Translations under genes and position numbers: made by a program
Shown here: positions 8,864-18,244 of the stretch, in pieces
How positions within the stretch are numbered: the stretch's first letter is position 1
Layout: every line of letters starts with the position of its first letter
The notes under the pieces: model-generated
Databases searched by the model: none
Told to the model about the DNA's origin: nothing
Seen by the model: the letters and a program-made list of their open reading frames with translations, nothing else
Source of the DNA: Streptomyces sp. AJS327
Lineage (GTDB): Bacteria > Actinomycetota > Actinomycetes > Streptomycetales > Streptomycetaceae
Direction of reading: 5' to 3'
Length of the DNA stretch: 64,000 nt
Assembly (NCBI RefSeq): GCF_013450295.1
Contig: NZ_SKBR01000003.1
Coordinates: 1-64,000, forward strand

Positions 8864-9465
8864 GTCGTGGCCTCCATGGCGACCCGCAGCGCGGCGATCC
8901 CGCGCGATCCGTACGCCTTCACCGAGCCGACCGACAGGCCCAGCACCTCGGCGACCTGCGCCTCAGTCATGTCCGCGAAGTACCGCAGCACCAGCACCTC
9001 CCGCTGGCGGCGCTGGAGCCCGCGCATCGCGCGGATCAGCTGATCGCGCTCCAGCAGTTCGTAGGCCCCCTCCTCGGCGCTCGCCATGTCGGGCATCGGC
9101 TTCGAGAGCAGCTTCAGCCCGAGGATGCGGCGGCGCAGCGTGGAGCGGGACAGGTTGACGACCGTCTGCCGCAGGTACGCCAGGGTCTTCTGCGGGTCGC
9201 GGACTCGCCGCCGGGCCGAGTGGACCCGGATGAACGCCTCCTGGACGACGTCCTCGCAGGAGGCGGTGTCGTCCAGCAGCAGCGCGGCGAGGCCGAGCAG
9301 CGACCGGTAGTGCGCGCGATAGGTCTCTGTCAGGTGGTCGACGGTGGTCCCCGCCGTCATCGCGTCGTCAGCTTCCCCGGCCTCCCCGGCGTCCCTGACC
9401 CGCTGCGTGTCCGTGCGCGACGCGGGCAGGCGCGACGCCCCGGTAGCCGACCACGGGGCCATCAC
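8860..9465 (-). CDS. SigE-type ECF RNA polymerase sigma factor
   Basis: 201 residues from the GTG at 9465, seven bases after a GGAGG; an ATG follows immediately and could be the true start. Region 2 is LTETYRAHYRSLLGLAALLL followed by DDTASCEDVVQEAFIRVH. Region 4 is RRQREVLVLRYFADMTEAQV followed by AEVLGLSVGSVKAYGSRGI. These match the SigE-like subgroup of Streptomyces ECF sigma factors. The gene overlaps the membrane-protein gene downstream by four bases, so the two are co-translated. It probably directs a small stress or envelope regulon; the signal is unknown. The frame is open about 110 codons further upstream, but no good ribosome binding site supports a longer protein. Confidence 0.87.
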   Translation of the reverse strand: MMAPWSATGASRLPASRTDTQRVRDAGEAGEADDAMTAGTTVDHLTETYRAHYRSLLGLAALLLDDTASCEDVVQEAFIRVHSARRRVRDPQKTLAYLRQTVVNLSRSTLRRRILGLKLLSKPMPDMASAEEGAYELLERDQLIRAMRGLQRRQREVLVLRYFADMTEAQVAEVLGLSVGSVKAYGSRGIAALRVAMEATT

Positions 9466-9939
9466 GGGCATGCCTCCGGAGCGCCCACCCGCGCGCCGGG
9501 GAACTGTCGCGATACCGATTCCAAGTGCCTCTGCCACGCTTGTTGGACACACGTCCCCCCAACAGGGTTGTACGCCGCGGGCATTGTCGCCGCGGACAGC
9601 GCTCTCCCTGGCCTCATGCGCCACAGCCCTTCCCGGATGCCCGTCCCCTCCTCCGGATCCTCCGGATCCCCCGGCTGGCCGGATCCCCCCGGATTCCGGC
9701 CACGTGGGTTCCCCGACCGTCTCGGCCCCACCGTGCCACGCGTCCGGCGAGCCGGCCTCACGCGGTACGCGGACCGGTGTGGGGCGGACGGTGTCGGACA
9801 CGAGGACGCTCCCTGTCCGGCCGCGGTGCGCGGCCGGACAGGGAGCGCATTGTTGTTCACGAACCCGCCCCGTGACCAGGGCCCGGGGCCGAAAGCGAAC
9901 GGTCCCGCCAGGGCCCGGGGTGTTCCCCGGGGCGCGGTG
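9466..9939. other. Intergenic: sigma-factor promoter region and ask terminator
   Basis: No gene is supported. The region carries a strong hairpin near 9807-9847 (listed separately) and short CCGGATCC/CCTCCGGATCC repeats around 9650-9690. Because both flanking genes read leftward, the part nearest 9466 must hold the promoter of the sigma-factor operon. Confidence 0.5.
9807..9847 (-). terminator. Strong hairpin terminator after aspartate kinase
   Basis: Arms 9807-9825 and 9829-9847 are perfect 19-base reverse complements with a three-base GTG loop. The hairpin lies about 90 bases after the aspartate-kinase stop on the minus strand and separates it from the sigma-factor gene. No U tract follows on the minus strand, which is common for actinobacterial terminators. 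Confidence 0.75.
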
Positions 9940-11229
9940 TCAGCGTCCGGTGCCGCCGTAGACCACGGCCTCGTCGCTGTCGCTGTCCAGGCCGAACGCG
10001 GTGTGCACGGCGCGGACCGCGTCGTCCACGTCGTCCTGCCGGGTGACGACGGAGATGCGGATCTCCGAGGTGGAGATCAGCTCGATGTTCACCCCGGCGT
10101 TGGAGAGCGCCTCGAAGAAGGTGGCGGTGACCCCGGGGTTGGTCTTCATCCCGGCGCCGACGAGCGAGATCTTGGCGATCTGGTCGTCGAACCGCAGGGA
10201 CTCGAACCCGATGCTGCCCTTGGCCTTCTCCAGCGCCGAAATGGCCTTACGCCCCTCGGACTTGGGGAGCGTGAAGGAGATGTCGGTGAGGCCGGTCGAG
10301 GCGGCGGAGACGTTCTGCACCACCATGTCGATGTTGACCTCGGAGTCCGCGATCACGCGGAAGATGATCGCCGCCTCGCCGGGCTTGTCCGGCACCCCGA
10401 CGACCGTGACCTTGGCCTCGGAGGTGTCGTGCGCGACGCCCGAGATGATCGCCTGCTCCATCGGCTCTTCCCCTTGCCCGCTCTGCGCGTCCTGCGGCTC
10501 GTTACCGACCCAGGTGCCCTTGAGTCCGGAGAAGGACGAACGGACGTGGATCGGGATGTTGTAGCGGCGCGCGTACTCCACGCACCGGTGCAGCAGCACC
10601 TTGGAGCCGGAGCTGGCCAGCTCCAGCATGTCCTCGAACGAGATCCGCTCGATCTTCCGGGCCTTGGTGACGACCCGGGGGTCGGCGGTGAAGACGCCGT
10701 CCACGTCGGTGTAGATCTCACACACGTCGGCGTCCAGCGCGGCGGCCAGCGCGACGGCGGTGGTGTCCGAGCCACCCCGCCCGAGGGTGGTGATGTCCTT
10801 GCTGTCCTGCGAGACGCCCTGGAACCCGGCGACGATGGCGATGTTGCCCTCGTCCAGCGAGTCCTTGATGCGGCCCGGGGTCACGTCGATGATCCGCGCC
10901 TTGTTGTGCGCGGAGTCGGTGATCAGCCCGGCCTGGCTGCCCGTGAAGGACTGTGCCTCGTGGCCGAGGGATTTGATCGCCATCGCCAGCAGGGCCATGG
11001 AGATGCGCTCTCCGGCGGTCAGCAGCATGTCGAACTCGCGGCCGGAGGCGACCGGGGACACCTCTCCAGCGAGATCGATCAGCTCGTCCGTCGTGTCACC
11101 CATCGCCGAGACCACGACGACAACCTTGTTGCCGTTCTTCTTGGCCTCGACGATCCGCTTGGCAACGCGCTTGATGCCCTCGGCATCGGCAACGGAGGAG
11201 CCGCCGTACTTCTGCACGACAAGGCCCAC
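9940..11229 (-). CDS. lysC: Aspartate kinase (aspartokinase)
   Basis: 429 residues. It catalyses ATP-dependent phosphorylation of aspartate, the entry step to lysine, threonine, methionine and diaminopimelate. The N-terminal kinase domain starts LVVQKYGGSSVADAEGIK and contains VVVVVSAMGDTTDEL, TAGERISMALLAMA and GRGGSDTTAVALAAAL. Two C-terminal ACT domains (from about 270; VTVVGVPDKPGEAAIIFRVI and ISLVGAGMKTNPGVTATFFE) give feedback control. An internal ATG at MEQAIISGVAHD may start a separate regulatory beta subunit, as in the alpha2beta2 enzymes of Corynebacterium and Streptomyces. The GTG start has GAGGAG upstream. The asd gene that often follows ask in Streptomyces is absent; a strong hairpin follows instead. 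Confidence 0.95.
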   Translation of the reverse strand: MGLVVQKYGGSSVADAEGIKRVAKRIVEAKKNGNKVVVVVSAMGDTTDELIDLAGEVSPVASGREFDMLLTAGERISMALLAMAIKSLGHEAQSFTGSQAGLITDSAHNKARIIDVTPGRIKDSLDEGNIAIVAGFQGVSQDSKDITTLGRGGSDTTAVALAAALDADVCEIYTDVDGVFTADPRVVTKARKIERISFEDMLELASSGSKVLLHRCVEYARRYNIPIHVRSSFSGLKGTWVGNEPQDAQSGQGEEPMEQAIISGVAHDTSEAKVTVVGVPDKPGEAAIIFRVIADSEVNIDMVVQNVSAASTGLTDISFTLPKSEGRKAISALEKAKGSIGFESLRFDDQIAKISLVGAGMKTNPGVTATFFEALSNAGVNIELISTSEIRISVVTRQDDVDDAVRAVHTAFGLDSDSDEAVVYGGTGR

Positions 11230-12078
11230 GTGTGCTCGCTCCTCGTAACTCTCTCGGGGATCGCATGAGCCGGATCCCCGCGTCGGCTCAGTCTAACGAG
11301 CACCCGGATTCCGCCATCGTTCACACAAGGCGAGACGACTCGCCCACTCCGTGCGCAACACGGCGTTTCCCCTGCACTCGTCCAGAACCGCATCTTCCCG
11401 CTGACCGCCTTGGCACACGCGAACGTAAGACAGCTCACACCGCGTCTCACCTATCGGGACGCACATCGGACACACCATCCCGGAGGCCGCGTCACCCCCG
11501 CTCCACCCCGTCCCACTCGGCCCCCGAATGAGTCGGAAATACCCGAAACCGGGCGGCACACGGACCCCGGGCCGGGGGGCATCTCCGGACAGCCGGGACA
11601 GCCGAGGTGGCTGAGATGGCCGAGATGAGCGGGGCGGCCGGTACGCCCCAGGACGGCTGGGCGGCACGGTGGCCGAGCGGCACGGGGCGACGGGGCGTCT
11701 GGACGGACACCCGGGCCGACGAGAGCTTGGGACGCCCGGATGGAACGGGAGGGCGGGACGGCTCGTCCGGGTCCGGACGGCGAGCGGCGGGGCGGAGCCG
11801 GACTCCGCCCCGCCGCGCCGTGGGGGGTGCGTTCGCACTGTGGGGGTGCGAGACGGAACCGGGATTCCCGGAACCGTCGGAACCGCGCGATCCGAACGCG
11901 TCGGGTGAACCAGCGGGCCCACACTGGAGATTCCCGCACGAAATAGGTGCCTACCATTACATTCCGTAAAGGGCCGCTGAGGGGCCACGCACTTTCCTTA
12001 TGTTTCCTCCCCGGCCTCTCTCCGCCCCGCTAAAACCCCTGTCTCCTCGCCGCACCACCCCGGAGTGGGAGCACCGGA
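11230..12078. other. Long intergenic region upstream of aspartate kinase
   Basis: About 850 bases without a credible gene; the open frames are low-complexity Arg/Pro translations without ribosome binding sites. It must contain the promoter of the aspartate-kinase gene near 11230-11400. A short AT-richer patch with ACATTCCGTAAAG and TTTCCTTATGTTTCC lies at about 11950-12010, just beyond the end of the beta-propeller gene. Short GAGATGGC(T/C)GAGATG repeats occur at 11605-11630. I see no tRNA or riboswitch-like fold. Confidence 0.5.
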
Positions 12079-13515
12079 TCAGACCTCGCACTCCCCCGAC
12101 GCTCCCCCGGCGAAACTCCGCTCCGAATCGGGAACCCACTCCCGGGGAAGACCGACCGGGAAGACGCGGATCTCGCCGCCATTCGGAATCCCACCGTGGT
12201 CCGCCGTCGGCAGAGTGACCGCCAGCCAGCGGTTCTCGGGCGACCAGGCGACCCCCGCGTGAGCCGGGAGGAACTGGCCGTCGAATGCGCGGCAGGTGAC
12301 GATCCGGCCATCGCTCACTCGCCGGATGAGAACCGACCTGCCCTCCGAGGGCTTCTCGCCGACCGCCAGATAGCCGCCGTCCGGACTCACCGCGAGAGAA
12401 CGCCCCAGCCTGTCGTTCGCGACCGTGCGGAGAACGTGGCCGGACGCGGGATCCACCACGCAGACCAGCTCTCCACAGCCGACGAACACCCGTGATTCGT
12501 CCGAGGAGAACGCGACCTCGTCGTACGGATCCGGCCCCAGGAACTCCGGTTCGCCCTCATCCGAATTCACCGCCTCGCGCAGACTCAGTACCCGCTCCTC
12601 GCCCTGTGGTGACAGCAACGCGACGGCGGGACCCGACGCCCCCTCGGCGCGGTACCGGCCGGTGGCCGAACGCCGCCTCCCCGTCTGCGGCGGCGCCTCG
12701 ACCGGGTCGCCCGAGGTCACGTCGTACGCCAGCTGGGGGCCGAACTCCTCGTGGTGCCGCAGCGTGACGACCGGCTCGCCGGGCACCCACATCAGCCACG
12801 GGGACAGGTACTCGGTGGAGGGGACACGGAGGCATTCGCTCCAGGAGTCGGTGGAGTACACCACCAGTGCGCCTTCGCCACTGCTGACGGCGAGGAAACG
12901 GCCGTCGTCGGAGAACTCCGCGTGGCGCGGTGTGTCGTCCGCGTCAAACGGCCTCAACTCCACGGTCGGACGGCGCAGATCGGGTATCTCCTCGGCCTCG
13001 CCGTCCAGGGGCCAGTCGGCACGGGTGGCATAGGCGGAAGTGCGCCACCAGTCGCCGGGCGTCAGATGCGCCATCCAACGGGGATCGGTGACCACCACGT
13101 CGTAATCGGCGCCGACCCGCAACTCCTCGGCGCGCGCCAGAGCCGCCGCCTCCTCCTCCGGCATCTGGTCGAAGCGCGTCCCCAACTCCCAGGGAAAAGG
13201 GGTGTAGTTCTCGTCCAACAATGCCTGGGCGTCATCCGTGAACGGATGGTTGCGCGTCGCGACGCACTCCATACTCTCGACGAACCAACGGGTGTGCGCG
13301 TCCACCCAGTTCGGGTCAAGGCGTTGGTCCAGGGACATCGCCTTCCCGATGGGGGTGTCGATGTCGCCCTCCGCGAGGACGCGGAGGAAAAAACTCGCGT
13401 CGTCGACGAGCGGGATATGCGAGTCCAGGTCGTAGTAAAGGACCGTGACGCGCAGTCGTACACGGCGGTTCGGGGAGTCGGTGGCCAGCACCCGTACGCC
13501 ATAGAGATCGGTCAT
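12079..13515 (-). CDS. Beta-propeller (WD40/YVTN-like) protein of unknown function
   Basis: 478 residues from the ATG at 13515. The first 190 residues are rich in acidic and aromatic residues (VTVLYYDLDSHIPLVDDASF; MECVATRNHPFTDDAQALL) and resemble no enzyme I can name. From about 200 onward there are propeller-like repeats: HAEFSDDGRFLAVSSGEGAL, YDEVAFSSDESRVFVGCGEL, GRSLAVSPDGGYLAVGEKPS and GVAWSPENRWLAVTLPTADH. No signal peptide or membrane segment is seen, so it is probably cytoplasmic. It lies between the endonuclease and aspartate-kinase genes on the same strand but is separated from both, so it is likely transcribed alone. Confidence 0.75.
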   Translation of the reverse strand: MTDLYGVRVLATDSPNRRVRLRVTVLYYDLDSHIPLVDDASFFLRVLAEGDIDTPIGKAMSLDQRLDPNWVDAHTRWFVESMECVATRNHPFTDDAQALLDENYTPFPWELGTRFDQMPEEEAAALARAEELRVGADYDVVVTDPRWMAHLTPGDWWRTSAYATRADWPLDGEAEEIPDLRRPTVELRPFDADDTPRHAEFSDDGRFLAVSSGEGALVVYSTDSWSECLRVPSTEYLSPWLMWVPGEPVVTLRHHEEFGPQLAYDVTSGDPVEAPPQTGRRRSATGRYRAEGASGPAVALLSPQGEERVLSLREAVNSDEGEPEFLGPDPYDEVAFSSDESRVFVGCGELVCVVDPASGHVLRTVANDRLGRSLAVSPDGGYLAVGEKPSEGRSVLIRRVSDGRIVTCRAFDGQFLPAHAGVAWSPENRWLAVTLPTADHGGIPNGGEIRVFPVGLPREWVPDSERSFAGGASGECEV

Positions 13516-13650
13516 TCGCCATCCTCGGTGAGCCTGTGGTGTTCCCACGGATCGGGCACCACACCTCACCCGAACCGAGGTCGCACATCGTCACAGCCAC
13601 CGCTGACAGTCACACCCCCGGCCCGCGTGTCCCCGCCCCTCACGCGGGGT

Positions 13651-13680
13651 GGCCGGTCGGCGGCAGCGCGCCGACCGGCC
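13651..13680 (-). terminator. Hairpin terminator after endonuclease I gene
   Basis: Arms GGCCGGTCGGCG (13651-13662) and CGCCGACCGGCC (13669-13680) form a perfect 12-bp stem with a six-base loop. It starts nine bases after the endonuclease stop codon at 13689 in the minus direction. Confidence 0.75.
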
Positions 13681-13688
13681 CAACCGGC

Positions 13689-14537
13689 TCAGCTCCAGAT
13701 CTCGTTGACCCACTCGGGGTTGTCGATGAAGGGGTTCCGGTTCTTCTGGAACTGCTCGAATATGACGTCGTTCCGCTTCTGCTCACGAGCGTCCGGCGGG
13801 TCGAGCTCGTTCCACTCCTTCAGCACGGAGAGGCGTCCGTGCAGCGGCTGCTTGCCGTTCTCGACCTCGTCGTTCGGCTCCAGGTCGGGGTAGGAGTCCT
13901 CACCCTCGTACCGGACGGCCATGTAGAGGATCATGCGGGCCACGTCGCCCTTGACCTCGTCACGCGGCTCGAACGAGTCGTTGTCGGTGAAGTTGCCCGG
14001 GGCCTCGCTCAGTTCCTCTCCGCCCTTGTCGAAGTCCTTGTTGCCACGGGTGCTGTTGACCCCGACGTCGGTGGGACGCAGGTGGTGGATGTCGGTGCCC
14101 GGGCCGGTGGAGGTGCCGAAGTCGCCGTGCGACTTGGCCCAGACGTGCTCCCGGTTCCACTGGCCCTGGTCACCGCCGTTGGCGTCCTTGGACTCCGAGC
14201 GGCCGGTGTACAGCAGCAGCACGTTGGAGGAGTTGTCCGGGTCCTCGTCGGTGACCTTGAGCGCGTCCCACACCTGGTCGTAGGAGAGCTGCTCGTTGTT
14301 GCTGATGATGCCGCTCAGCGCGGTCTTCAGCTCCTCGCCGGTCTTGCCCTCGGCGTCCTTGTAGTAGTCGTCGGGCGGGGCCACCGACGACGACTGGGAG
14401 ACGGCGCTGCTGGAGGCCGAACTGTCCGGCGACGGCGTCGCGTTGGCGGTCAGCTGGACTCCGGAGGCCAGCAGCGCGACACCGCCGACCAACGCCACGG
14501 ATTTCCATGTGACGCGCGTAGCAAGAGGATTACGCAT
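13689..14537 (-). CDS. Secreted endonuclease I family nuclease
   Basis: 282 residues from the ATG at 14537, which has GAGGAA upstream. A signal peptide covers about 1-34 (KSVALVGGVALLASGVQL, then TANATPS). A Ser-rich linker leads into the endonuclease I domain (Vvn/EndA-like, PF04231). The beta-beta-alpha-metal core is visible as QWNREHVWAKSHGDFG followed by DIHHLRPTDVGVNSTRGNKD, with the catalytic His in REHVW and the metal-binding Asn in VNSTRGNKDFD. Such enzymes degrade extracellular DNA and RNA non-specifically, using a divalent metal. Probably used for phosphate or nucleotide scavenging; no neighbouring gene suggests a more special role. Confidence 0.88.
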   Translation of the reverse strand: MRNPLATRVTWKSVALVGGVALLASGVQLTANATPSPDSSASSSAVSQSSSVAPPDDYYKDAEGKTGEELKTALSGIISNNEQLSYDQVWDALKVTDEDPDNSSNVLLLYTGRSESKDANGGDQGQWNREHVWAKSHGDFGTSTGPGTDIHHLRPTDVGVNSTRGNKDFDKGGEELSEAPGNFTDNDSFEPRDEVKGDVARMILYMAVRYEGEDSYPDLEPNDEVENGKQPLHGRLSVLKEWNELDPPDAREQKRNDVIFEQFQKNRNPFIDNPEWVNEIWS

Positions 14538-15228
14538 GTGGGGGGTTCCTCTCTGGGAGCGGGCGCGCTCCTGCGTGTCGTCCGCGCTTCGGCTGGCGCT
14601 CAGCGCTGACCCGAGTCGACGCCGACCGGCTGGACGGCGCCCGCGATGGGCATTCGGCAAGCAGCGTGCCACAGATTCGAACAGCTACACCAGAGGTTCC
14701 CGCCACAAGCCCACCGCACACCCGTGGTTGGCCCTCCACGGCACCAAATCCCCGCCGTTGCCTCCGTGTTCACCGTCCGGACGGCCCGCGCGCCCCACCC
14801 ACCACCCCACACACCAGGGCAGGGGAAGACCGCGTGGCCGCGGGAGACGCAGCGCCGTGTGCGGGGCGGTTCAGGCAGGTTGGGAGGGAAGCGGGGAACC
14901 GGCCTGGGGGCACCCAGGCCCCGGACGCCAGCCGCGTGACCCCGGACGGCCTCACGCGACGGCTCCGCGCCCGCGCCCGCCATCCGCCGACCGGAGTAGC
15001 CGGGCCAGGAAACGACGGAGACCGAAAACCCCTCGGAGCAGGACGAGTTGGGAGGGAATGACCCGACACGGCGGCGGGCCCCGGCTCAGCGGCGGCGCCC
15101 GACCAGCGGAGTCGGCCAGCCGGGACGGAACGGGCCGAGGAGCGCGACCGGGCCGACCAGGGCCGAACGGACCGGAACCGGCCCGGGGCCCAGGGCGGCC
15201 CAGGCCCCGGACCCGAACGCCGGGGCGC
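14538..15228. other. Intergenic, no gene seen
   Basis: About 690 bases of high-GC spacer between the endonuclease gene and the DUF5063 gene, both on the minus strand. Only low-complexity frames are present. It must hold the endonuclease promoter near 14540-14700, a locally less GC-rich part (CAGATTCGAACAGCTACACC). The rest is Gly/Arg-type GC-rich sequence with no clear fold. Confidence 0.5.
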
Positions 15229-15909
15229 TCAGCGCTGCTTGAGCCCGAGCGGGGCGGCGATCTCCGCGGCCATCACCGCGCCCGCCTCCGCCTCCAGGTC
15301 TCCGTCATCGCCCTCGACACTGCCGCTGTCGGTGTCCAGCCCGTCCAGATCGTCGAGCGGGGTGTCCAGCCGGACGTGCGCCACCAGCGACTGGAGGGCA
15401 CGCAGCGCGGCCGAGACGGTCGGCCCCCAGTTCGTCAGGTACGAGAACTGCCACCACCACAGCGCCTCGCTGACCCGTCCGGCGCGGTAGTGCGCCATCC
15501 CGTGCCGCAGATCCGTGACGGCGTCCGCGAGGTCGTCCGAGATCCGGCACGGAACCGGCGCCGTGCGGGTTTTGTACGGGTCGAAGACCTCGGCGTACAC
15601 GTCGACGGGGTCCAGCAGCGCGGCGAGGCGCTCGCGCAGCTCGTCCACGTCCGGCTCCGGACCGACATCCGGCTCGTACCGCTCGTCCGGGACGATGTCC
15701 TGGTGCGCGCCCAGCCGCCCCCCGGCCAGCAGGAGCTGGGAGACCTGGAGGAGCAGGTGCGGGACCGCGCTGTCCGGGTCGTCCCCCTTGGCGATCTCGG
15801 CGATCGCCACGATGAAGCTCTCGACCTGGTCCGACACCTGGACGGCGAAGTCGTCCGGGTCCCCCTCGGTCGCGTTGAGTGTGCCGTCGGCCGTCGTGCG
15901 ATCAGACAT
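15229..15909 (-). CDS. DUF5063 domain-containing protein
   Basis: 226 residues from the ATG at 15909, with AAGAAGG upstream. It is helical and acidic, with DFAVQVSDQVESFIVAIAEI at the N-terminus and LPWWWF-like aromatic packing in SEALWWWQFSYLTNWGPTV near 160-178. The C-terminal 45 residues are Asp-rich. The start overlaps the end of recR by eight bases. This recR-DUF5063-ask neighbourhood is conserved in Streptomyces, so a housekeeping role is likely, but the biochemical function is unknown. Confidence 0.85.
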   Translation of the reverse strand: MSDRTTADGTLNATEGDPDDFAVQVSDQVESFIVAIAEIAKGDDPDSAVPHLLLQVSQLLLAGGRLGAHQDIVPDERYEPDVGPEPDVDELRERLAALLDPVDVYAEVFDPYKTRTAPVPCRISDDLADAVTDLRHGMAHYRAGRVSEALWWWQFSYLTNWGPTVSAALRALQSLVAHVRLDTPLDDLDGLDTDSGSVEGDDGDLEAEAGAVMAAEIAAPLGLKQR

Positions 15910-16501
15910 CGAGCAACCTTCTTCCCTCGAAGGCCCGCCCCAGCGTGACCTCGTCGGCGTACTCCAGGTCTCCCCCGACGGGGAGGCCACTGGCCAGTCT
16001 CGTCACCTTCAGTCCCATGGAAGCGACCATCCGTGCCAGGTAGGTCGCCGTGGCCTCCCCCTCCAGGTTGGGGTCGGTGGCCAGAATCAGCTCGGTGACG
16101 GTACCGTCCGCCAGCCGCGTCATCAGCTCCCGCATCCGCAGGTCGTCCGGGCCGACCCCCTCGATCGGGCTGATCGCGCCGCCCAGGACGTGGTACCGCC
16201 CGCGGAACTCGCGAGTCCGCTCGATCGCGACCACGTCCTTCGGCTCCTCCACCACGCAGATGACCGAGGGATCACGCCGCGGATCGAGACAGACCCGGCA
16301 CCGCTCCTCCTGCGCGACGTTCCCGCAGACCTCGCAGAACCGGACCTTCTCCTTGACCTCCGTCAGCGCGTGCGCGAGCCGCCGTACGTCCGTCGGCTCC
16401 GCCTGGAGGATGTGGAAAGCGATCCGCTGCGCGCTCTTCGGACCGACGCCCGGCAGCCTGCCCAGCTCGTCGATGAGGTCCTGAACCACGCCTTCGTACA
16501 C
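15902..16501 (-). CDS. recR: Recombination mediator RecR
   Basis: 199 residues, the usual RecR length. Domains in order: an N-terminal helix-hairpin-helix (LIDELGRLPGVGPKSAQRIA), a C4 zinc finger (CEVCGNVAQEERCRVC), a Toprim domain (VICVVEEPKDVVAIE to LILATDPNLEGEATATYLAR), and the C-terminal segment VTRLASGLPVGGDLEYADEV. RecR works with RecF and RecO to load RecA onto SSB-coated single-stranded DNA. It overlaps DUF5063 downstream and lies downstream of ybaB, the common bacterial dnaX-ybaB-recR arrangement, although 840 bases separate it from ybaB here. Confidence 0.96.
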   Translation of the reverse strand: MYEGVVQDLIDELGRLPGVGPKSAQRIAFHILQAEPTDVRRLAHALTEVKEKVRFCEVCGNVAQEERCRVCLDPRRDPSVICVVEEPKDVVAIERTREFRGRYHVLGGAISPIEGVGPDDLRMRELMTRLADGTVTELILATDPNLEGEATATYLARMVASMGLKVTRLASGLPVGGDLEYADEVTLGRAFEGRRLLDV

Positions 16502-17340
16502 GGATGAACCCGCTTTCCTCTGCTCCCGCTACCGATCTCCGCCGTTCCTGCTGCTGATACTGACATCACCCCTCCCACCGGAACCACCGGACGGGCGGAA
16601 CTCGCACTCCCGGTGACCGACCCCACAGCAGCCGACCACGCGCCGCGACGGCCCCGCGGGCAGCTCACCGTGGCCGCCCAGACGCCCGCCATGACCCGGC
16701 GGACGCCGCCCACGGCCCGCGAGGGCACAGCCCCGGAGCCCTACGAGCCGGTCCGGCGCCCCCGCCGCGTCCGACCTGCGGTCCGCGTCCCGCGCGGGAC
16801 GCGGATCCGCATCCCAGGCGAGACGGGATCCACATCCCACGCGAGACAGAAGGGGCGGTGACCGTCAGGGACCGGAGGGGTGCGGACGGTGGCGAAGACC
16901 GCAACGGAGCGGAAGACGGAAAAGGGTCCCGAGCACCCCGGAACGCGAGACCTCGGAACCCACGACCCACAAGCCCACGGCCCACGGCCCACGGCCCACG
17001 GCGCCAACCGTGCGGACCCGGGTCCCGCCCCGGAGTCCGAGATCCTCAGAACCTCGGAGCTCCAGATCCCCAGTCCGAAGGGGCGAAGCTCCGAACGGAC
17101 ACAGGGGGCAGAGAGGGAGAGGGAGAGGGAGAGGGAGGGAGAGGGGCAAGAGGCGGAAGAACGACGAGGGGGCCGAACACCAGAGATCCCCGAGACCCCC
17201 GAGATCCTGGGGTCCCCGGGACCACGAGGTCCCGGGCCCTCGGACCCCCAGGACCCGGCCCTCGGGCCCCTCGGACCCTCGGCGGTCCTCGGGATTCCCG
17301 AGTCTCCAGACGGCCCAAGATCCCAGGGTGCCCCGGTGGT
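16502..17340. other. Low-complexity spacer between ybaB and recR
   Basis: About 840 bases without a gene in a place where ybaB and recR are usually adjacent. It contains several simple repeats: GGGATCC(A/G)CATCCCA-like units near 16800-16840, three copies of CCCACGG(C)CCACGG near 16975-17000, a GGGAGA purine run at 17111-17146, and CCCCGAGATCCTGGGGTCCC-like near-palindromes at 17190-17290. The spacer may have grown by repeat expansion; no RNA gene is recognised. Confidence 0.5.
17111..17146. repeat. GGGAGA purine tract
   Basis: A run of GAGAGGGAGAGGGAGAGGGA-type repeats, entirely purine on the plus strand for about 36 bases, inside the ybaB-recR spacer. Such polypurine runs can adopt triplex or quadruplex structures, but no function can be shown. 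Confidence 0.7.
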
Positions 17341-17676
17341 TCAGAAGGGCAGGCCCGGCATTCCGCCCATGCCCTGCGCGAGCGGGCCCAGCTTCTCCTG
17401 CTGGAGCTGCTGCGCCGCGGAGTTCGCGTCCCGTACGGCGGCGAGGATGAGGTCGGCGAGCGTCTCGGTGTCCTCCGGGTCCACCGCCTTCGGGTCGATG
17501 GACAGCCCCTGAAGCTCCGCCGAGCCGTTCACCGTCGCCTTCACCAGACCGCCGCCCGCCGAGCCCTCGACGGTGCTCTCCGCCAGCTCCTGCTGAGCCG
17601 CCGCGAGGTCCTGCTGCATCTTCTGGGCCTGCTGCAACAGCTGCTGCATGTCAGGCTGGCCACCACCGGGAATCAC
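17341..17676 (-). CDS. ybaB: YbaB/EbfC family nucleoid-associated protein
   Basis: 111 residues, the standard length. It starts at a GTG (17676). A long N-terminal helix (MQQLLQQAQKMQQDLAAAQQ) is followed by VEGSAGGGLVKATVNGSAEL, the beta-sheet dimer core, and LADLILAAVRDANSAAQQLQ near the C-terminus. It binds DNA as a dimer and is normally encoded with dnaX and recR, as here. The last residues are Gly/Met-rich (GMGGMPGLPF), typical of the actinobacterial version. Confidence 0.95.
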   Translation of the reverse strand: MIPGGGQPDMQQLLQQAQKMQQDLAAAQQELAESTVEGSAGGGLVKATVNGSAELQGLSIDPKAVDPEDTETLADLILAAVRDANSAAQQLQQEKLGPLAQGMGGMPGLPF

Positions 17677-18244
17677 GTCTTGGCTCCTGCTCGTAGACGA
17701 CGTTCACGCTCCGTGCGACGCGCCCCCTGAGCTGACGCTCCAGGCACCGCGCCCGGTGAGCGCTCGCCGTCGAGCCTACGTGTTCTCCCACACCGCTGGC
17801 GCGGGACCCCGTGCGCCCCCACCACGGCCCGCACCCCGGAGCCACCCACTCCGGTTCGCGGCCGCAGACGGCGCCGGACGTACGGGACGGCGGCCGAAAC
17901 AGGTGCCGGAGCGACGGACGTACGGAACGGGGCCGACACGTGCGAGGGAGCGACGGCGTGAGGGCTGACGTTCGGCGCGAGCCTCGCCCCTCGCGCTCAG
18001 CCACGGCCACGCACCCACCGGTAACGCGCCACACCCAGCCCGGCACCCAGCCCAGCGATCACCGCCCGTCCGGTACGGAGATCAGCGCCGCGTCCGCGAA
18101 ACGGTGAGCGGGACGGTGGACGGGGAACGGGGAGTGGTGACCGGCTGGCACTGGGTGATGCGGGGCGGGTGGTGGTGTCGGCCGACGGGCGTCGGTGTCC
18201 CGCTGGACGGCACGGATGACCGGGTCAGTCGCGGTGCGGCCCGG
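17677..18244. other. Spacer between dnaX and ybaB
   Basis: About 570 bases with no supported gene. It should contain the ybaB promoter. Two imperfect direct copies of a GGACGTACGGGACGGCGGCC/GACGTACGGAACGGGGCCGA element occur at about 17875-17935. Long frames on both strands are Arg/Pro-rich and lack starts with ribosome binding sites. Confidence 0.5.

Noticed and set aside
11293..11988. Possible genes between aspartate kinase and the beta-propeller gene
   Set aside because: Frames on both strands are Arg/Pro/Ser-rich, lack ribosome binding sites and show no domain.
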